Positions 1 to 9,363 of a DNA stretch of 14,664 bases are shown piece after piece. The position numbers and the translations under genes are program-made. The number at the start of each line of letters is the position of its first letter. The stretch's first letter is position 1. The stretch covers positions 1-14,664 of the forward strand of contig CAMIOJ010000016.1 of assembly GCA_946222435.1 (NCBI GenBank), given 5' to 3'. Below the pieces are notes generated by a model. That model made no database searches and was not told where the DNA came from. It was given only the letters and a program-made list of their open reading frames with translations. The stretch comes from an uncultured Micrococcus sp. (GTDB taxonomy: Bacteria > Actinomycetota > Actinomycetes > Actinomycetales > Micrococcaceae).

Positions 1-89
1 CGTCGTCGCACCCCGTCCGTCCGGTCTCCGCGCACCCCATCCCTCCTGGTCCCCGCACCGACGGGGACCCCTGTCCGAGAGGATCACCG
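1..89. other. Leader region with hairpin upstream of GNAT gene
   Basis: This C-rich stretch holds no gene I can identify. A perfect 8 bp inverted repeat lies at 48-55 and 62-69 with a 6-nt loop (caccga). It ends about 20 nt before the acetyltransferase start. It lacks a T-run, so it could be the tail of a terminator for a gene left of the window or a leader hairpin. A purine-rich GAGAGGA (77-83) sits about 6 nt before the ATG at 90 and serves as ribosome binding site. Confidence 0.4.
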
Positions 90-668
90 ATGTCAGACAC
101 CCCGCTGCACGGTCCGTGTCCGGACGTCGTCCTTCCCGCCTCCGCCCAGCCGCGCCCGCCACTGTCCGTGCGTCTGCTCACGGAGGCTGACTGGGAGTCC
201 TACCGGGCGCTGCGGCTGGAGATGCTGGCCGACGCCCCGGACTTCTTCTGGGCCACGCTCGCCGATGTGGCCGCCTACACGGAGTCCACCTGGCGGGAGC
301 GCGCCGCCGGGCCGCAGACCCACCTGCAGGCGCTGCGGGACGGAGAGCCCGTCGGCGCCCTGAGCATCGACTGGATCGGCTACACCGAGGACATGCGGCT
401 GGACGAGGACACCGTGAACATCGTGTCCGTGTACGTCCGGCCCGGCCATCGCGGCCTGGGCGTGGTGGACGCCCTGCTCTTCGCGGCGGACGAGGTCATG
501 CGGGCGGCGGGCCGCCGTCGTCAGCTGCTGGAGACCCCCGAGGACAACGTCCGCGGGCGCCGCGCCTACGAGCGGCTTGGCTTCGTGGAGACCGGTCACC
601 GTGCCGAGGACCCGCGGCGTGAGCACCTGCAGGAGATCGAGTACGCACGCACCGTCCCGCCGCGCTGA
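90..668 (+). CDS. GNAT family N-acetyltransferase
   Basis: Predicted soluble 192-residue acetyltransferase of the GNAT fold, transferring an acetyl group from acetyl-CoA to an unidentified amine. The acetyl-CoA pyrophosphate-binding motif A is seen at residues 117-124 (RPGHRGLG), following the beta-4 strand VNIVSVYV (109-116). The C-terminal motif B is RRAYERLGF at 158-166, with Asn153 and Tyr160 in the usual places for the catalytic or CoA-contact positions. The first 25 or so residues are proline-rich and outside the domain. The ATG at 90 is preceded by GAGAGGA at good spacing. The gene stands alone and ends just before a strong hairpin at 690-723. Family assignment is secure; the substrate cannot be told from sequence, since GNAT specificity varies widely. 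Confidence 0.9.
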   Translation: MSDTPLHGPCPDVVLPASAQPRPPLSVRLLTEADWESYRALRLEMLADAPDFFWATLADVAAYTESTWRERAAGPQTHLQALRDGEPVGALSIDWIGYTEDMRLDEDTVNIVSVYVRPGHRGLGVVDALLFAADEVMRAAGRRRQLLETPEDNVRGRRAYERLGFVETGHRAEDPRREHLQEIEYARTVPPR

Positions 669-689
669 GAGGTAGACCGCAGACGCAAA

Positions 690-723
690 GAGGGCCGGGA
701 CTCCCGTCGGAGTCCCGGCCCTC
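690..723. terminator. Bidirectional hairpin terminator
   Basis: Perfect 15 bp inverted repeat (690-704 with 709-723) around a CGTC tetraloop. It lies between the convergent ends of the acetyltransferase (stop 668, + strand) and the zinc-ribbon protein (stop 750, - strand). It is very GC-rich with only poor T-tails on either side, as is common for actinobacterial terminators. Position and stem length support termination in both directions. Confidence 0.8.
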
Positions 724-749
724 GGCGCGTGCGGTCCTGCGGAGGCCGC

Positions 750-971
750 TCAGTCCTCCGGGGTCGGCCGCGCGGTCAGCTCGTGGGTCTGGTCCTGCCA
801 CACGGAGGTCTGCGGACGCAGCGCATCCTCCACGTCACGCGCGTGGTGGCCGCAGAAGAGCAGCTCTCCACCGGCGGTGAGGACGGCGCGCACGTAGGCC
901 TGCGCACCGCAGCGGTCGCAGCGGTCGGTGGCGTTCAGCGAGGCCGGTTCGGCCACAGCGGTCGTGGACAT
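750..971 (-). CDS. Small zinc-ribbon-like protein (DUF7455 type)
   Basis: A 73-residue protein with two possible metal-binding pairs: CDRC at residues 18-21 and C40-G-H-H43. The spacing resembles a small zinc ribbon or treble-clef fold. Sequence and location match the small actinobacterial family usually annotated as DUF7455, which I recall as often encoded near sigA and the second gyrB/parE gene; function is unknown. The ATG at 971 is chosen because an excellent Shine-Dalgarno (AAGGAGG, 983-977 on the minus strand) lies 5 nt upstream. A longer in-frame extension running back to 1964 is antisense to parE and is not real. The gene diverges from parE across 213 bp. Zinc binding is an inference from the Cys/His pattern. 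Confidence 0.8.
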   Translation of the reverse strand: MSTTAVAEPASLNATDRCDRCGAQAYVRAVLTAGGELLFCGHHARDVEDALRPQTSVWQDQTHELTARPTPED

Positions 972-1184
972 GGCGTCCTCCTTCGGTCTTCGGTGTCCGG
1001 CAGCGGGCGGCGGGACCGTCTCGGCGCTCCCGCGGGCGTGCCCGCTCCATCCATCAGAACCACCACTATGGCAGGTCTGTTCCCCGGCGGGTGCCCATGT
1101 CCGCGGTGTTTCGCCGCCCGCGTAGCGCACGGCCGACGTACCCTGGAAGACGCCCTCGATCCGCAGGAAAGGCCAGATCCCGCC
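972..1184. other. Divergent intergenic region between the zinc-ribbon gene and parE
   Basis: This 213 bp stretch should hold promoters for both flanking genes. I see an inverted repeat GCGGGC-gt-GCCCGC at 1032-1045, which is palindromic and could be an operator. A TACCCT at 1139-1144 could be a -10 box for parE, but no convincing -35 pairs with it. AGGAAAGG (1165-1172) is the likely parE ribosome binding site, 12 nt before the GTG, which is rather far. Confidence 0.4.
977..983 (-). promoter_or_regulatory. Ribosome binding site deciding the start of the zinc-ribbon gene
   Basis: AAGGAGG read on the minus strand, five nucleotides before the ATG at 971-969. It is the strongest Shine-Dalgarno in this part of the window and fixes the 73-residue start over longer alternatives. 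Confidence 0.75.
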
Positions 1185-3290
<2,106 letters not shown>

Positions 3291-3308
3291 TCGGCACCGT
3301 GGGTCTGG

Positions 3309-3341
3309 TGGACACACCCCCCCCGTTGGTACAGTCGGCAC
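3309..3341 (+). promoter_or_regulatory. Putative promoter with C8 spacer, probably leaderless
   Basis: TGGACA (3309-3314) resembles a -35 box and TACAGT (3330-3335) a -10 box. Six nucleotides separate the -10 from the ATG at 3342, and there is no Shine-Dalgarno, so a leaderless transcript starting at or near the A of ATG is likely. The 15-nt spacer is short and contains eight consecutive C (3317-3324). Assignment is by eye only. Confidence 0.45.
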
Positions 3342-3884
3342 ATGGATTCTGTGAGCCGGGACACAGCGTGGACCGAGGGCGACCTGCGGGACGGGCCGCC
3401 GTCGTCGCCCCCACCCCTCGAGCACCGCGGGCGCCTGCGTCGCCGCGTCGGGCAGGGACGTCCCGCCCCGGGTAGCGACGTGCCCGCCTGGCGCGCCGCC
3501 GCCGTGGGCGCCGCGTTCGGCCTGGCCTCGGTGGTCTGGAGCCTCAACGGCCACCTCTCCGAGTGGACCGCCATCGGCGGGATGGCCGGTTTCTACGCCC
3601 TCGGCTTTCTCTCCATGCTGGGGCTGCGCTTCGTGGTGGACCAAGAGAAGGCCCGGAAGAACGTCTTCTATGCCGGTGAGGGGCAGGCCGCCTGGTTCCT
3701 GCTGAACTTCCTGGGCATCTTCCAGATCCCATGGTTCTTCGTCTCCGGCATCGATGACCCCAGCATGCTTGCGCTGGCCGCCGCGGGGCTGGGCATCGTG
3801 GTGGCCCTCGCGAACCAGGCGATCGTCGCGCGGTATATGACCCGGAAGGTCCAGCCGGAGCCCGAGCCCGTCCCGCTCGGCTGA
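3342..3884 (+). CDS. Small four-helix membrane protein of unknown function
   Basis: A 180-residue hypothetical membrane protein that I do not recognise by name. The first 50 residues are hydrophilic, proline- and arginine-rich and predicted cytoplasmic. Four hydrophobic helices follow at about 52-70, 75-99, 114-135 and 142-163. Between helices 2 and 3 is a charged loop (DQEKARKNVFYAGEGQ). The C-terminus is a short proline/glutamate tail. It starts 51 nt after parE in the same direction but has its own promoter-like sequence, so it may be read independently. There is no Shine-Dalgarno at the ATG at 3342, in line with leaderless translation. A GTG three codons later is an alternative start. A perfect hairpin shortly downstream (3908-3958) ends the unit. 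Coding status is well supported by helix pattern and codon bias; function is open. Confidence 0.75.
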   Translation: MDSVSRDTAWTEGDLRDGPPSSPPPLEHRGRLRRRVGQGRPAPGSDVPAWRAAAVGAAFGLASVVWSLNGHLSEWTAIGGMAGFYALGFLSMLGLRFVVDQEKARKNVFYAGEGQAAWFLLNFLGIFQIPWFFVSGIDDPSMLALAAAGLGIVVALANQAIVARYMTRKVQPEPEPVPLG

Positions 3885-3907
3885 CACCTGCCGTTCTCAC
3901 AGTCCTC

Positions 3908-3958
3908 CACGACGTCGGACCCTCGCCTTCGCAGAGAAGGCGAGGGTCCGACGTCGTG
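3908..3958. terminator. Long perfect hairpin, bidirectional terminator
   Basis: A perfect 23 bp inverted repeat (3908-3930 with 3936-3958) around a 5-nt loop (gcaga). It lies between the convergent ends of the membrane-protein gene (stop 3884) and oleD (stop 4034). No T-run follows. The length and perfection of the stem are unusual, but the location is that of a shared intrinsic terminator. Confidence 0.8.
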
Positions 3959-3966
3959 AAGCGTCC

Positions 3967-4025
3967 CGCCTCCGGCGTGCTCGGCGGACAGCGAGCGCCT
4001 CCGGTGGGCACCCGCCTCCGGCGGG
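3967..4025. repeat. Three short direct repeats with a small hairpin
   Basis: The 9-mer CGCCTCCGG occurs at 3967-3975, 3996-4004 and 4013-4021, just beyond the oleD stop. The last copy forms part of a 6 bp hairpin (4011-4016 with 4020-4025). It could be a second terminator element for oleD or low-complexity drift; no function can be claimed. Confidence 0.4.
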
Positions 4026-4033
4026 CGCCGCCC

Positions 4034-5098
4034 TCACCGCTCGGCGTAGAAGGCGGCGAGGCGCTCGAGGCCCTCGTCGATGCTGACGCGCGGGCGCCAG
4101 TCCAGCACCTCGCGGGTGCGGCGCTGGTCGAACCAGTGCGAGGTGGACAGCTGCTCGGCAAGGAACTCGGTGAGCGGCGGCTCGCCGTCCGAGGTGGCCC
4201 GGCGCATGCCCAGGAGGTTCTTCTCCCAGGCCCGCTCGATCACCGCGCCGGCACGGCGGGCCAGGCCCGCGGGGACGCGGCGGGACGGCGGCGCAGCGCC
4301 TCCGGCCATGGCGATGCGGGTGATGAGCTCGCCGACCGGACGCGGCTCGCCGTTGGTGACCACCAGCGCCTCGCCGTGGGTGTGGTCCGCGGCGGTGACG
4401 GCCGCCAGGACCGCCTCGACGGCGTTCCAGGTGTACAGCGTGTCGATCAAGGCGGCACCGGAGCCGAGCACCGGCATGCGGCCGGCCCGGGCGCGCTGGA
4501 CGATGCGGTCCGTCAGCTGCATGTCCCCGGGACCCCACATCAGGTGCGGACGCAGGGCCAGCACGTGGAAGGACGGCGAGTCCGCGGACAGGGCCAGCAG
4601 CTCGCCGGCGGCCTTGGTGCGGGCGTAGGGGCCGCGGGCGGCGTCAGGGTCGGCCGGGCCGGCGCCCTCGCCGACGATCGAACTGCCGGCGTGCGCCACG
4701 GACGGGGAGGAGATGTGGACCATGCGGCTCACGCCCGCGGCCCGTGCGGCCTCCACCACGTACTGGGTGCCGGCGACGTTGACGAGCTCGAAGTCCGCCT
4801 CCGGTCCGGAGACGGACACCTTCGCGGCCACATGCACCACGGTGTCCACGCCGTACATGGCGCGGGCCACGGCCTCCGGGTCCGCCACGGAGCCGCGGAC
4901 GTCCTCGGCCCCCTCCACGCCGGACGGACGCCGCTGCAGCGTCACGACCTCGGAGCCGGCGGCGATCAGGGCGCGGGCGACGCCCTGGCCCAGGATGCCG
5001 GAGGCGCCGGTGACGAGCACGCGGTGCGCCTCGGGCTGCTCGAAGACCTGCGGTGTGCCGAGCGCGTCGAGCTCGACCTCGAATCCCATGCGTGCCAT
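4034..5098 (-). CDS. oleD: OleD: NAD(P)H-dependent 2-alkyl-3-ketoalkanoate reductase
   Basis: A 354-residue extended short-chain dehydrogenase (3-beta-HSD-like) that reduces the 2-alkyl-3-keto acid made by OleA to the 2-alkyl-3-hydroxy acid. The Rossmann nucleotide motif is TGASGILGQG at residues 30-39, after the beta strand RVLV. The catalytic pair is Y158 and K162 (YARTK), with S130/S131 as the serine of the triad. ALRPHLMWGPGD (181-192) is the conserved substrate-domain segment of this family. The first 25 residues precede the Rossmann fold and are atypical. The ATG at 5098 overlaps the oleBC stop in a TGATG, which implies translational coupling; a second ATG at 5089 is an alternative. AAGGTGGG lies about 10 nt upstream. 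It is last in the ole operon and faces a strong terminator. The assignment is strong because of the operon context. Confidence 0.92.
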   Translation of the reverse strand: MARMGFEVELDALGTPQVFEQPEAHRVLVTGASGILGQGVARALIAAGSEVVTLQRRPSGVEGAEDVRGSVADPEAVARAMYGVDTVVHVAAKVSVSGPEADFELVNVAGTQYVVEAARAAGVSRMVHISSPSVAHAGSSIVGEGAGPADPDAARGPYARTKAAGELLALSADSPSFHVLALRPHLMWGPGDMQLTDRIVQRARAGRMPVLGSGAALIDTLYTWNAVEAVLAAVTAADHTHGEALVVTNGEPRPVGELITRIAMAGGAAPPSRRVPAGLARRAGAVIERAWEKNLLGMRRATSDGEPPLTEFLAEQLSTSHWFDQRRTREVLDWRPRVSIDEGLERLAAFYAER

Positions 5099-8000
5099 CA
5101 GGGACGTCCCACCTTCCCGCCGGCCAGGATGCCCTCGGCCCAGCGGGCCATGCGGGCGCGGTCGATCTTCGAATTGTGGCGGATGTCCGTCGGGATCGTC
5201 TCGGTGACGAGCACGGCGGACACCGGCAGCGGGGCCACCGCCGCCCGGACCTGCGTGGTCAGCTCGGCCGGGGCCAGCCCCGGCTTCGGGCGACCGTCGC
5301 GCAGGTGGCCCGGGCGGCGCTCCTGGGGGCGCGTGGACGGTCGCGCGGCCTGAACGCAGACCACCACGGCCTGCGTGCCGGCCGGACCGACGCCCACCAC
5401 GGCGCAGCGCTCGACCGGACCGAGCGCATCCACGGCCGCCTCCGGGCCGACCGGCGCCACGGGGCCGTCCGGGGTGGAGACGACATGCTGGAGGCGGCCC
5501 TCGATCCAGAGTCGGCCCTCGGCGTCGAAGTGGCCGACGTCGTTGGTGCGGTGCCACACGCGGCCGCCGCCGCCGAACAGGCTGTCCCGCTTGGACTGCT
5601 GGTCCGTGTACCAGAGGGCGTCGTAGCGCTCCTTCAGATGAGGGGCGGACACGACGACCTCGCCCAGCACGCCCCAGCCGGTCTCGGGGTCCAGGATGAC
5701 CTCCTCGGCGGAGCCGTCCGGCAGCAGCGGGGCGACGGCGACGTCCACGGTCTCGATGGGCGAGCCGACGCACACGCCGGCGTCCTTGGCGTGGACGAGC
5801 TCCTGGACGGTGTCCGCGTCGATGTCCGTGAGCAGCAGGCCCTCGGTCATGCCGTAGGGGGAGTGGATCTCTGCGTTCGGCACGAGGGCGGTCACCTGGC
5901 GCATCAGCACCGGCGGCACCGGCGCGCCCGCGGAGAGCACCATGCGGATGCGGCCGAGCACGGCGCGGCCCGCCTCGTCCAGGTCACCGGCGGTGGCGAC
6001 CACGTTCCGCAGTGCCGCCGGAGAGGCGAACAGGACCGTGGACTGCCCGGCCTCGGCGGCCTCGGCCAGGCCGCGGGCGGTCAGGGTGGCAGGCTTGGTG
6101 ACGTCCATGTCCGGGGAGACCGAGGTGGCGCCCAACGCCGGACCCAGCAGCGCGAACGGCGCGAAGCCGGCGAGCAGGGACGCCCCGGGCTCGATGCCCA
6201 GGGTGCGGCGGATGCGGCGCACCAGGTGGCCCAGGCGTCCGTGGGTGTACACCACGCCCTTGGCGGGACCCGTGGAGCCGGAGGTGAACAGCACGGCCGC
6301 CTCCTGGTGCTCCTCCGGCACGGGCAGGGGAGCGCCCTGCTCGTCCACCGGGCCCACGGCGTCCGGGCGGCGGTGCCGCTCGACCATGGCATAGAGGCTG
6401 TCCTCCACCTTCAGCGCGGTCCGCTGGGCCGCCCCGAGCGGGGCGACGGAGAACCGGGTGCCCGGCCACGACTGGGCGCGGGCGAGGGTCAGGCCGGCGG
6501 TCTGGCCGATGATCCACCGCGGACGGGCCGACTTCATGGCCCGCGTCATGCCCTTCACGCCGAGGCCCTGGTCCGCCACCACCGCGACCGCGCCCAGGCG
6601 CAGCACGGCGTAGAGGGCGGCGGTCAGGTCTCGGCCGGGCGGGACGAGCATGGACACGCGGTCGCCGGGGCGGACGCCGGCGGCCCACAGCCCGGTGGCG
6701 ACGGCCGAGACCATCTCCTGCAGCTCGCCCCAGCTCACGGCCACGGGGCGGCGCTTCCGGCGGACGATCGCGTGCGCGCTGGCCGCGCCCGTCATGTCCA
6801 CCAGGGCGGTGGCGTCGCGGTTGACGGAGTCCGGTGCGCCCCACTCGTCCAGCAGGTCCCACAGCCGGCGGCGGGCCGAGGAGGACGAGGACGCGCGCGC
6901 CGAGCCCCGGCCCGCGGCGGAGGCGACGTCCTCCGCGGCCGGTGGGGCGCCGTCGTCGTGCCCCGCTGCGGGCGAGTCGTCCTCCGCACCGGCGGAGACG
7001 TGCGAGGCGAGGTCCTCCAGGTGCAGGGAGGTGGTGGCCGGGTGCGCCTGGTGGTGCGGCTCGGCCGCCGGCCGGGAGACGGGCAGGCCCGAACCGGGGG
7101 AGGAGAGCATGCCGGTGTCCAGCAGGTCCAGCCAGGTCAGGACGGGCCCCGTGAGGTCGCGGTCCTCGACGAGCAGGTGGCCGGCCTCCTCGTAGCGGTG
7201 CACACGGGCCTCGGGCAGGCGGTCGCGCAGGTCGTCCAGGTAGCGGTCCAGGAACACGGGGTCGTCGGCGCCCCAGAGGATCAGGGCCGGCACCGCGGCG
7301 TCGCCGAGGGCGTTCACCCCGGCGGAGACCTCCTGCAGCGCCGCGTGGCTGCCGTGCGCGGCGGTGGCGGGGATGTCCGCCACGAAGCCGCCCACGCCTC
7401 CGCGGCGCTCGGCCGAGCCGTACGGCAGGTGGTAGGCCGCCCGGACCTCGCCGGACAGCTGCGGCTGCGCGAGCGAGGTGGTGACGGACACGAAGGCGTC
7501 GGTGGCCACGGTCGAGTTGGCGAGCAGGGGGCCGGCCAGGGCCGCCTGCAGGGGCATCGGGATCGGTGCGCCCTCCGGCTGGTGGACGGCGGTGTTGAGC
7601 GTCATCACCCCGGAGACCAGGTCACGGTGGCGGCCGGCCCAGCCGAGCGAGACCACGCCGCCCCAGTCGTGGCCGACGGTCACGAGGCGGTGGCCGGTCG
7701 CGGCGAGACCCGGCAGCTCGAGCGCGTCGGCGATCGCCTCCAGGTCGTCCAGGCGGGCGGCCAGGCCCCGGTAGTCCGAGGCGGGGGTGCCCATGGTCTC
7801 CGGGCGGGGCGACTCGGCGTGCGCCAGGCGCTCGGAGAAGCCCATGTCCAGCTGGTCCGGGGCGATCACCCGCCAAGCGGTGCCGCCGGCGCGGGCCTGC
7901 TCCACGGTGGCCCGCATGAGCGAGCGCCACAGGTAGGACCAGGTCGGGTTGCCGTGGACGGCCAGCACGGTGCCGTGGACCTCCACGCCCATGGCCGCCA

Positions 8001-8151
8001 GGGCGGGGCCCGTGTCGCCGACGTGGAACGTGCGGACGGTGCCGTCCGGGTCGGCGGGGGACTGCACCGTGAGCAGGCGGGACCACTGCGGGTCCCAGCC
8101 CGGCATCTTGTCGATCGGGGGGATGGTCGCTGCGGCTGCGGGGATGCTCAC
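5098..8151 (-). CDS. oleBC: OleBC fusion: beta-lactone decarboxylase plus beta-lactone synthetase
   Basis: A 1017-residue two-enzyme fusion for the last two steps of olefin synthesis. The OleB part (about 1-345) is an alpha/beta-hydrolase of the haloalkane dehalogenase type: HGNPTWS (66-72, with N68), the nucleophile D162 in GHDWGG (W163 next to it), and H325 in EAGH. The family decarboxylates a cis-beta-lactone to a cis-alkene. A low-complexity linker (about 350-428, rich in Ala, Ser, Pro, His and Asp) follows. The OleC part (about 429-1017) is an adenylate-forming enzyme that closes the hydroxy acid to the beta-lactone using ATP: FTSGSTGPAKGVVYTHG (622-638), YGMTE (766-770), DVGHFDAEGRLWIEGR (871-886) and the C-terminal lysine K995 in NSKIDRA. 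The GTG start at 8151 is fixed by AGGAGG nine nt upstream. Fused OleBC is a known feature of Micrococcus-type clusters. Confidence 0.94.
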   Translation of the reverse strand: MSIPAAAATIPPIDKMPGWDPQWSRLLTVQSPADPDGTVRTFHVGDTGPALAAMGVEVHGTVLAVHGNPTWSYLWRSLMRATVEQARAGGTAWRVIAPDQLDMGFSERLAHAESPRPETMGTPASDYRGLAARLDDLEAIADALELPGLAATGHRLVTVGHDWGGVVSLGWAGRHRDLVSGVMTLNTAVHQPEGAPIPMPLQAALAGPLLANSTVATDAFVSVTTSLAQPQLSGEVRAAYHLPYGSAERRGGVGGFVADIPATAAHGSHAALQEVSAGVNALGDAAVPALILWGADDPVFLDRYLDDLRDRLPEARVHRYEEAGHLLVEDRDLTGPVLTWLDLLDTGMLSSPGSGLPVSRPAAEPHHQAHPATTSLHLEDLASHVSAGAEDDSPAAGHDDGAPPAAEDVASAAGRGSARASSSSSARRRLWDLLDEWGAPDSVNRDATALVDMTGAASAHAIVRRKRRPVAVSWGELQEMVSAVATGLWAAGVRPGDRVSMLVPPGRDLTAALYAVLRLGAVAVVADQGLGVKGMTRAMKSARPRWIIGQTAGLTLARAQSWPGTRFSVAPLGAAQRTALKVEDSLYAMVERHRRPDAVGPVDEQGAPLPVPEEHQEAAVLFTSGSTGPAKGVVYTHGRLGHLVRRIRRTLGIEPGASLLAGFAPFALLGPALGATSVSPDMDVTKPATLTARGLAEAAEAGQSTVLFASPAALRNVVATAGDLDEAGRAVLGRIRMVLSAGAPVPPVLMRQVTALVPNAEIHSPYGMTEGLLLTDIDADTVQELVHAKDAGVCVGSPIETVDVAVAPLLPDGSAEEVILDPETGWGVLGEVVVSAPHLKERYDALWYTDQQSKRDSLFGGGGRVWHRTNDVGHFDAEGRLWIEGRLQHVVSTPDGPVAPVGPEAAVDALGPVERCAVVGVGPAGTQAVVVCVQAARPSTRPQERRPGHLRDGRPKPGLAPAELTTQVRAAVAPLPVSAVLVTETIPTDIRHNSKIDRARMARWAEGILAGGKVGRP

Positions 8152-8160
8152 GGACGCGGT

Positions 8161-8166
8161 CCTCCT
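8161..8166 (-). promoter_or_regulatory. Ribosome binding site of oleBC
   Basis: AGGAGG on the minus strand, nine nucleotides before the GTG start at 8151. It lies in the 16-nt gap after the oleA stop (8168) and supports GTG as the true start codon of oleBC. Confidence 0.75.
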
Positions 8167-8167
8167 G

Positions 8168-9223
8168 TCACCACTGGATCTCGAGCATGGCGGTGTTCAG
8201 CCCGGAGCCGACGCCGAGGCAGAGGACGGTGTCCCCGCGCTCCAGGCCGTCCTGCTCGCGGACGAGGGTGATGGGCAGGGACGCCGGGCCGATGTTGCCC
8301 AGGGTCGGGAACGTGACCGGGATGAGGTTCTTGTCCAGGCCCGCCGCCTCGGCGATCGCGTTGGTGTGCAGCTGGGAGACCTGGTGGGTGATGAAGCGGT
8401 CCGCGTCCTTCCAGCCCCACTCGGACGGCGCGTCGTTCCACGCGTCCATGACGAGCTCCAGGCCGCCGTCCAGCAGGCCGGTGGAGTCCGTGTACATGCC
8501 GTGGTGGTCGCCCACGCAGAGCAGGTGGTGCTCCGAGCCGGCGCGCGTGACCCCGCGGACGATGCGGTGGCCCTCCGGGTGGGCCTCGATCGAGCCCACC
8601 ACGGCGGCGGCCGCGCCGGAGCCGAGGGTGAGCGAGGCGAACTGCTCCATGAAGTTGCCGCGGTTGGTCTGCGGGGAGTGCAGGTTCTCCACGGTGGCGT
8701 CCTGGACCTTCAGCGCGTCCTCGCCCGCGACGACCACGGCGTAGTCGATCTGCCCGGCGTCCACGAGGGAGGAGGCGAGCATGAGGCCGTTGACGAAGCC
8801 CAGGCAGGCGTTCGTGATGTCGAAGTTCACCGCCGAGGTGGGCAGCCCCATCATGTGGTGGATGCCCACCGCCACGGACGGCTCGAGGGTGGCGCGGGTG
8901 ACCGAGGTGTTCACGATCAGGCCGACCTGGTCCGGGCGGACGCCGGCGGCCTCGAGGGCGGCGGTGCCGGCGCGGGCGGCGGCCTCCTGGAAGTCCCCGG
9001 GGCGGTCCCAGTTCCGCCGGGCATGGACGCCGGCCACGCGCTGCAGCAGCCCCTTGGGCAGCTTGAGGCGCTTGAGGACGTCGGCCAGACGGACGTCCAG
9101 CTCGTCGGAGGTCAGCTCATGGGGGGCCTCGACCTCGGTGACCGCCAACAGGGCGGCGCGGGAGTAGTCGAAGCGGGCGTTGCCGGACACGTTCGGGTAC
9201 CTGGTCCCATCTGCTCGGGGCAT
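8168..9223 (-). CDS. oleA: OleA: acyl-CoA head-to-head condensing enzyme
   Basis: A 351-residue thiolase-superfamily (KAS III-like) enzyme. It joins two long-chain fatty acyl-CoAs by non-decarboxylative Claisen condensation to a 2-alkyl-3-ketoalkanoate, the committed step of long-chain olefin synthesis. The catalytic cysteine is C140 in DITNACLGF; the partner His is H280 (ITHQVS) and Asn is N310 (LGNIGPASLP). E114 in ATLEPSVA matches the glutamate that marks OleA and acts as base, distinguishing it from FabH. GVGSGLN near the C-terminus (337-343) closes the fold. The length fits the family. The ATG at 9223 has GGAG six nt upstream. It is the first gene of the oleA-oleBC-oleD operon, read from a region shared with cydA. 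Confidence 0.94.
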   Translation of the reverse strand: MPRADGTRYPNVSGNARFDYSRAALLAVTEVEAPHELTSDELDVRLADVLKRLKLPKGLLQRVAGVHARRNWDRPGDFQEAAARAGTAALEAAGVRPDQVGLIVNTSVTRATLEPSVAVGIHHMMGLPTSAVNFDITNACLGFVNGLMLASSLVDAGQIDYAVVVAGEDALKVQDATVENLHSPQTNRGNFMEQFASLTLGSGAAAAVVGSIEAHPEGHRIVRGVTRAGSEHHLLCVGDHHGMYTDSTGLLDGGLELVMDAWNDAPSEWGWKDADRFITHQVSQLHTNAIAEAAGLDKNLIPVTFPTLGNIGPASLPITLVREQDGLERGDTVLCLGVGSGLNTAMLEIQW

Positions 9224-9262
9224 GTGTTTCTCCGGTCCGCCGAGCAGGCGGGCCGAAGGACG

Positions 9263-9268
9263 AGTCTA
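9263..9268 (-). promoter_or_regulatory. Candidate -10 box of the ole operon
   Basis: TAGACT on the minus strand is a good actinobacterial -10 hexamer. It would give a 5' leader of roughly 30 nt before the oleA ATG at 9223. No clear -35 box is visible at 16-18 nt upstream, where the sequence is ACCACC-like. Seen by eye only. Confidence 0.35.
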
Positions 9269-9343
9269 CCGCGCAGGCGGAGGGGGGTGGTGAGGTGTGA
9301 GGACGGCCACCCGTCATGGACTGGCCATGCATGTCCCCGGGGG

Positions 9344-9349
9344 TATCCT
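9344..9349 (+). promoter_or_regulatory. Candidate -10 box of the cyd operon
   Basis: TATCCT on the plus strand, about 50 nt before the cydA ATG at 9400. A weak CTGGCC lies 17 nt upstream (9321-9326) in the -35 position, so activation by a regulator would be expected if this is the promoter. Confidence 0.3.
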
Positions 9350-9363
9350 GGAGGGGCACCGCA

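Noticed and set aside
729..1184. N-terminal extension of ParE, for example from the ATG at 1068 with a CPCPRC segment
   Set aside because: The frame is open upstream of 1185 but has no ribosome binding site at 1068. The longer version would overlap the divergent promoter region and extend ParE beyond its usual N-terminus.
5053..8271. Plus-strand open frame of 1072 codons across the ole region
   Set aside because: It is antisense to oleBC and oleD, whose motifs and start signals are clear. Its product is a His/Gly/Arg/Val-rich low-complexity chain typical of shadow frames in GC-rich DNA.
9291..9310. Rex-type operator upstream of cydA
   Set aside because: Only a half-site (TGTGA at 9296-9300) is present; no matching TCACA follows at the right spacing.
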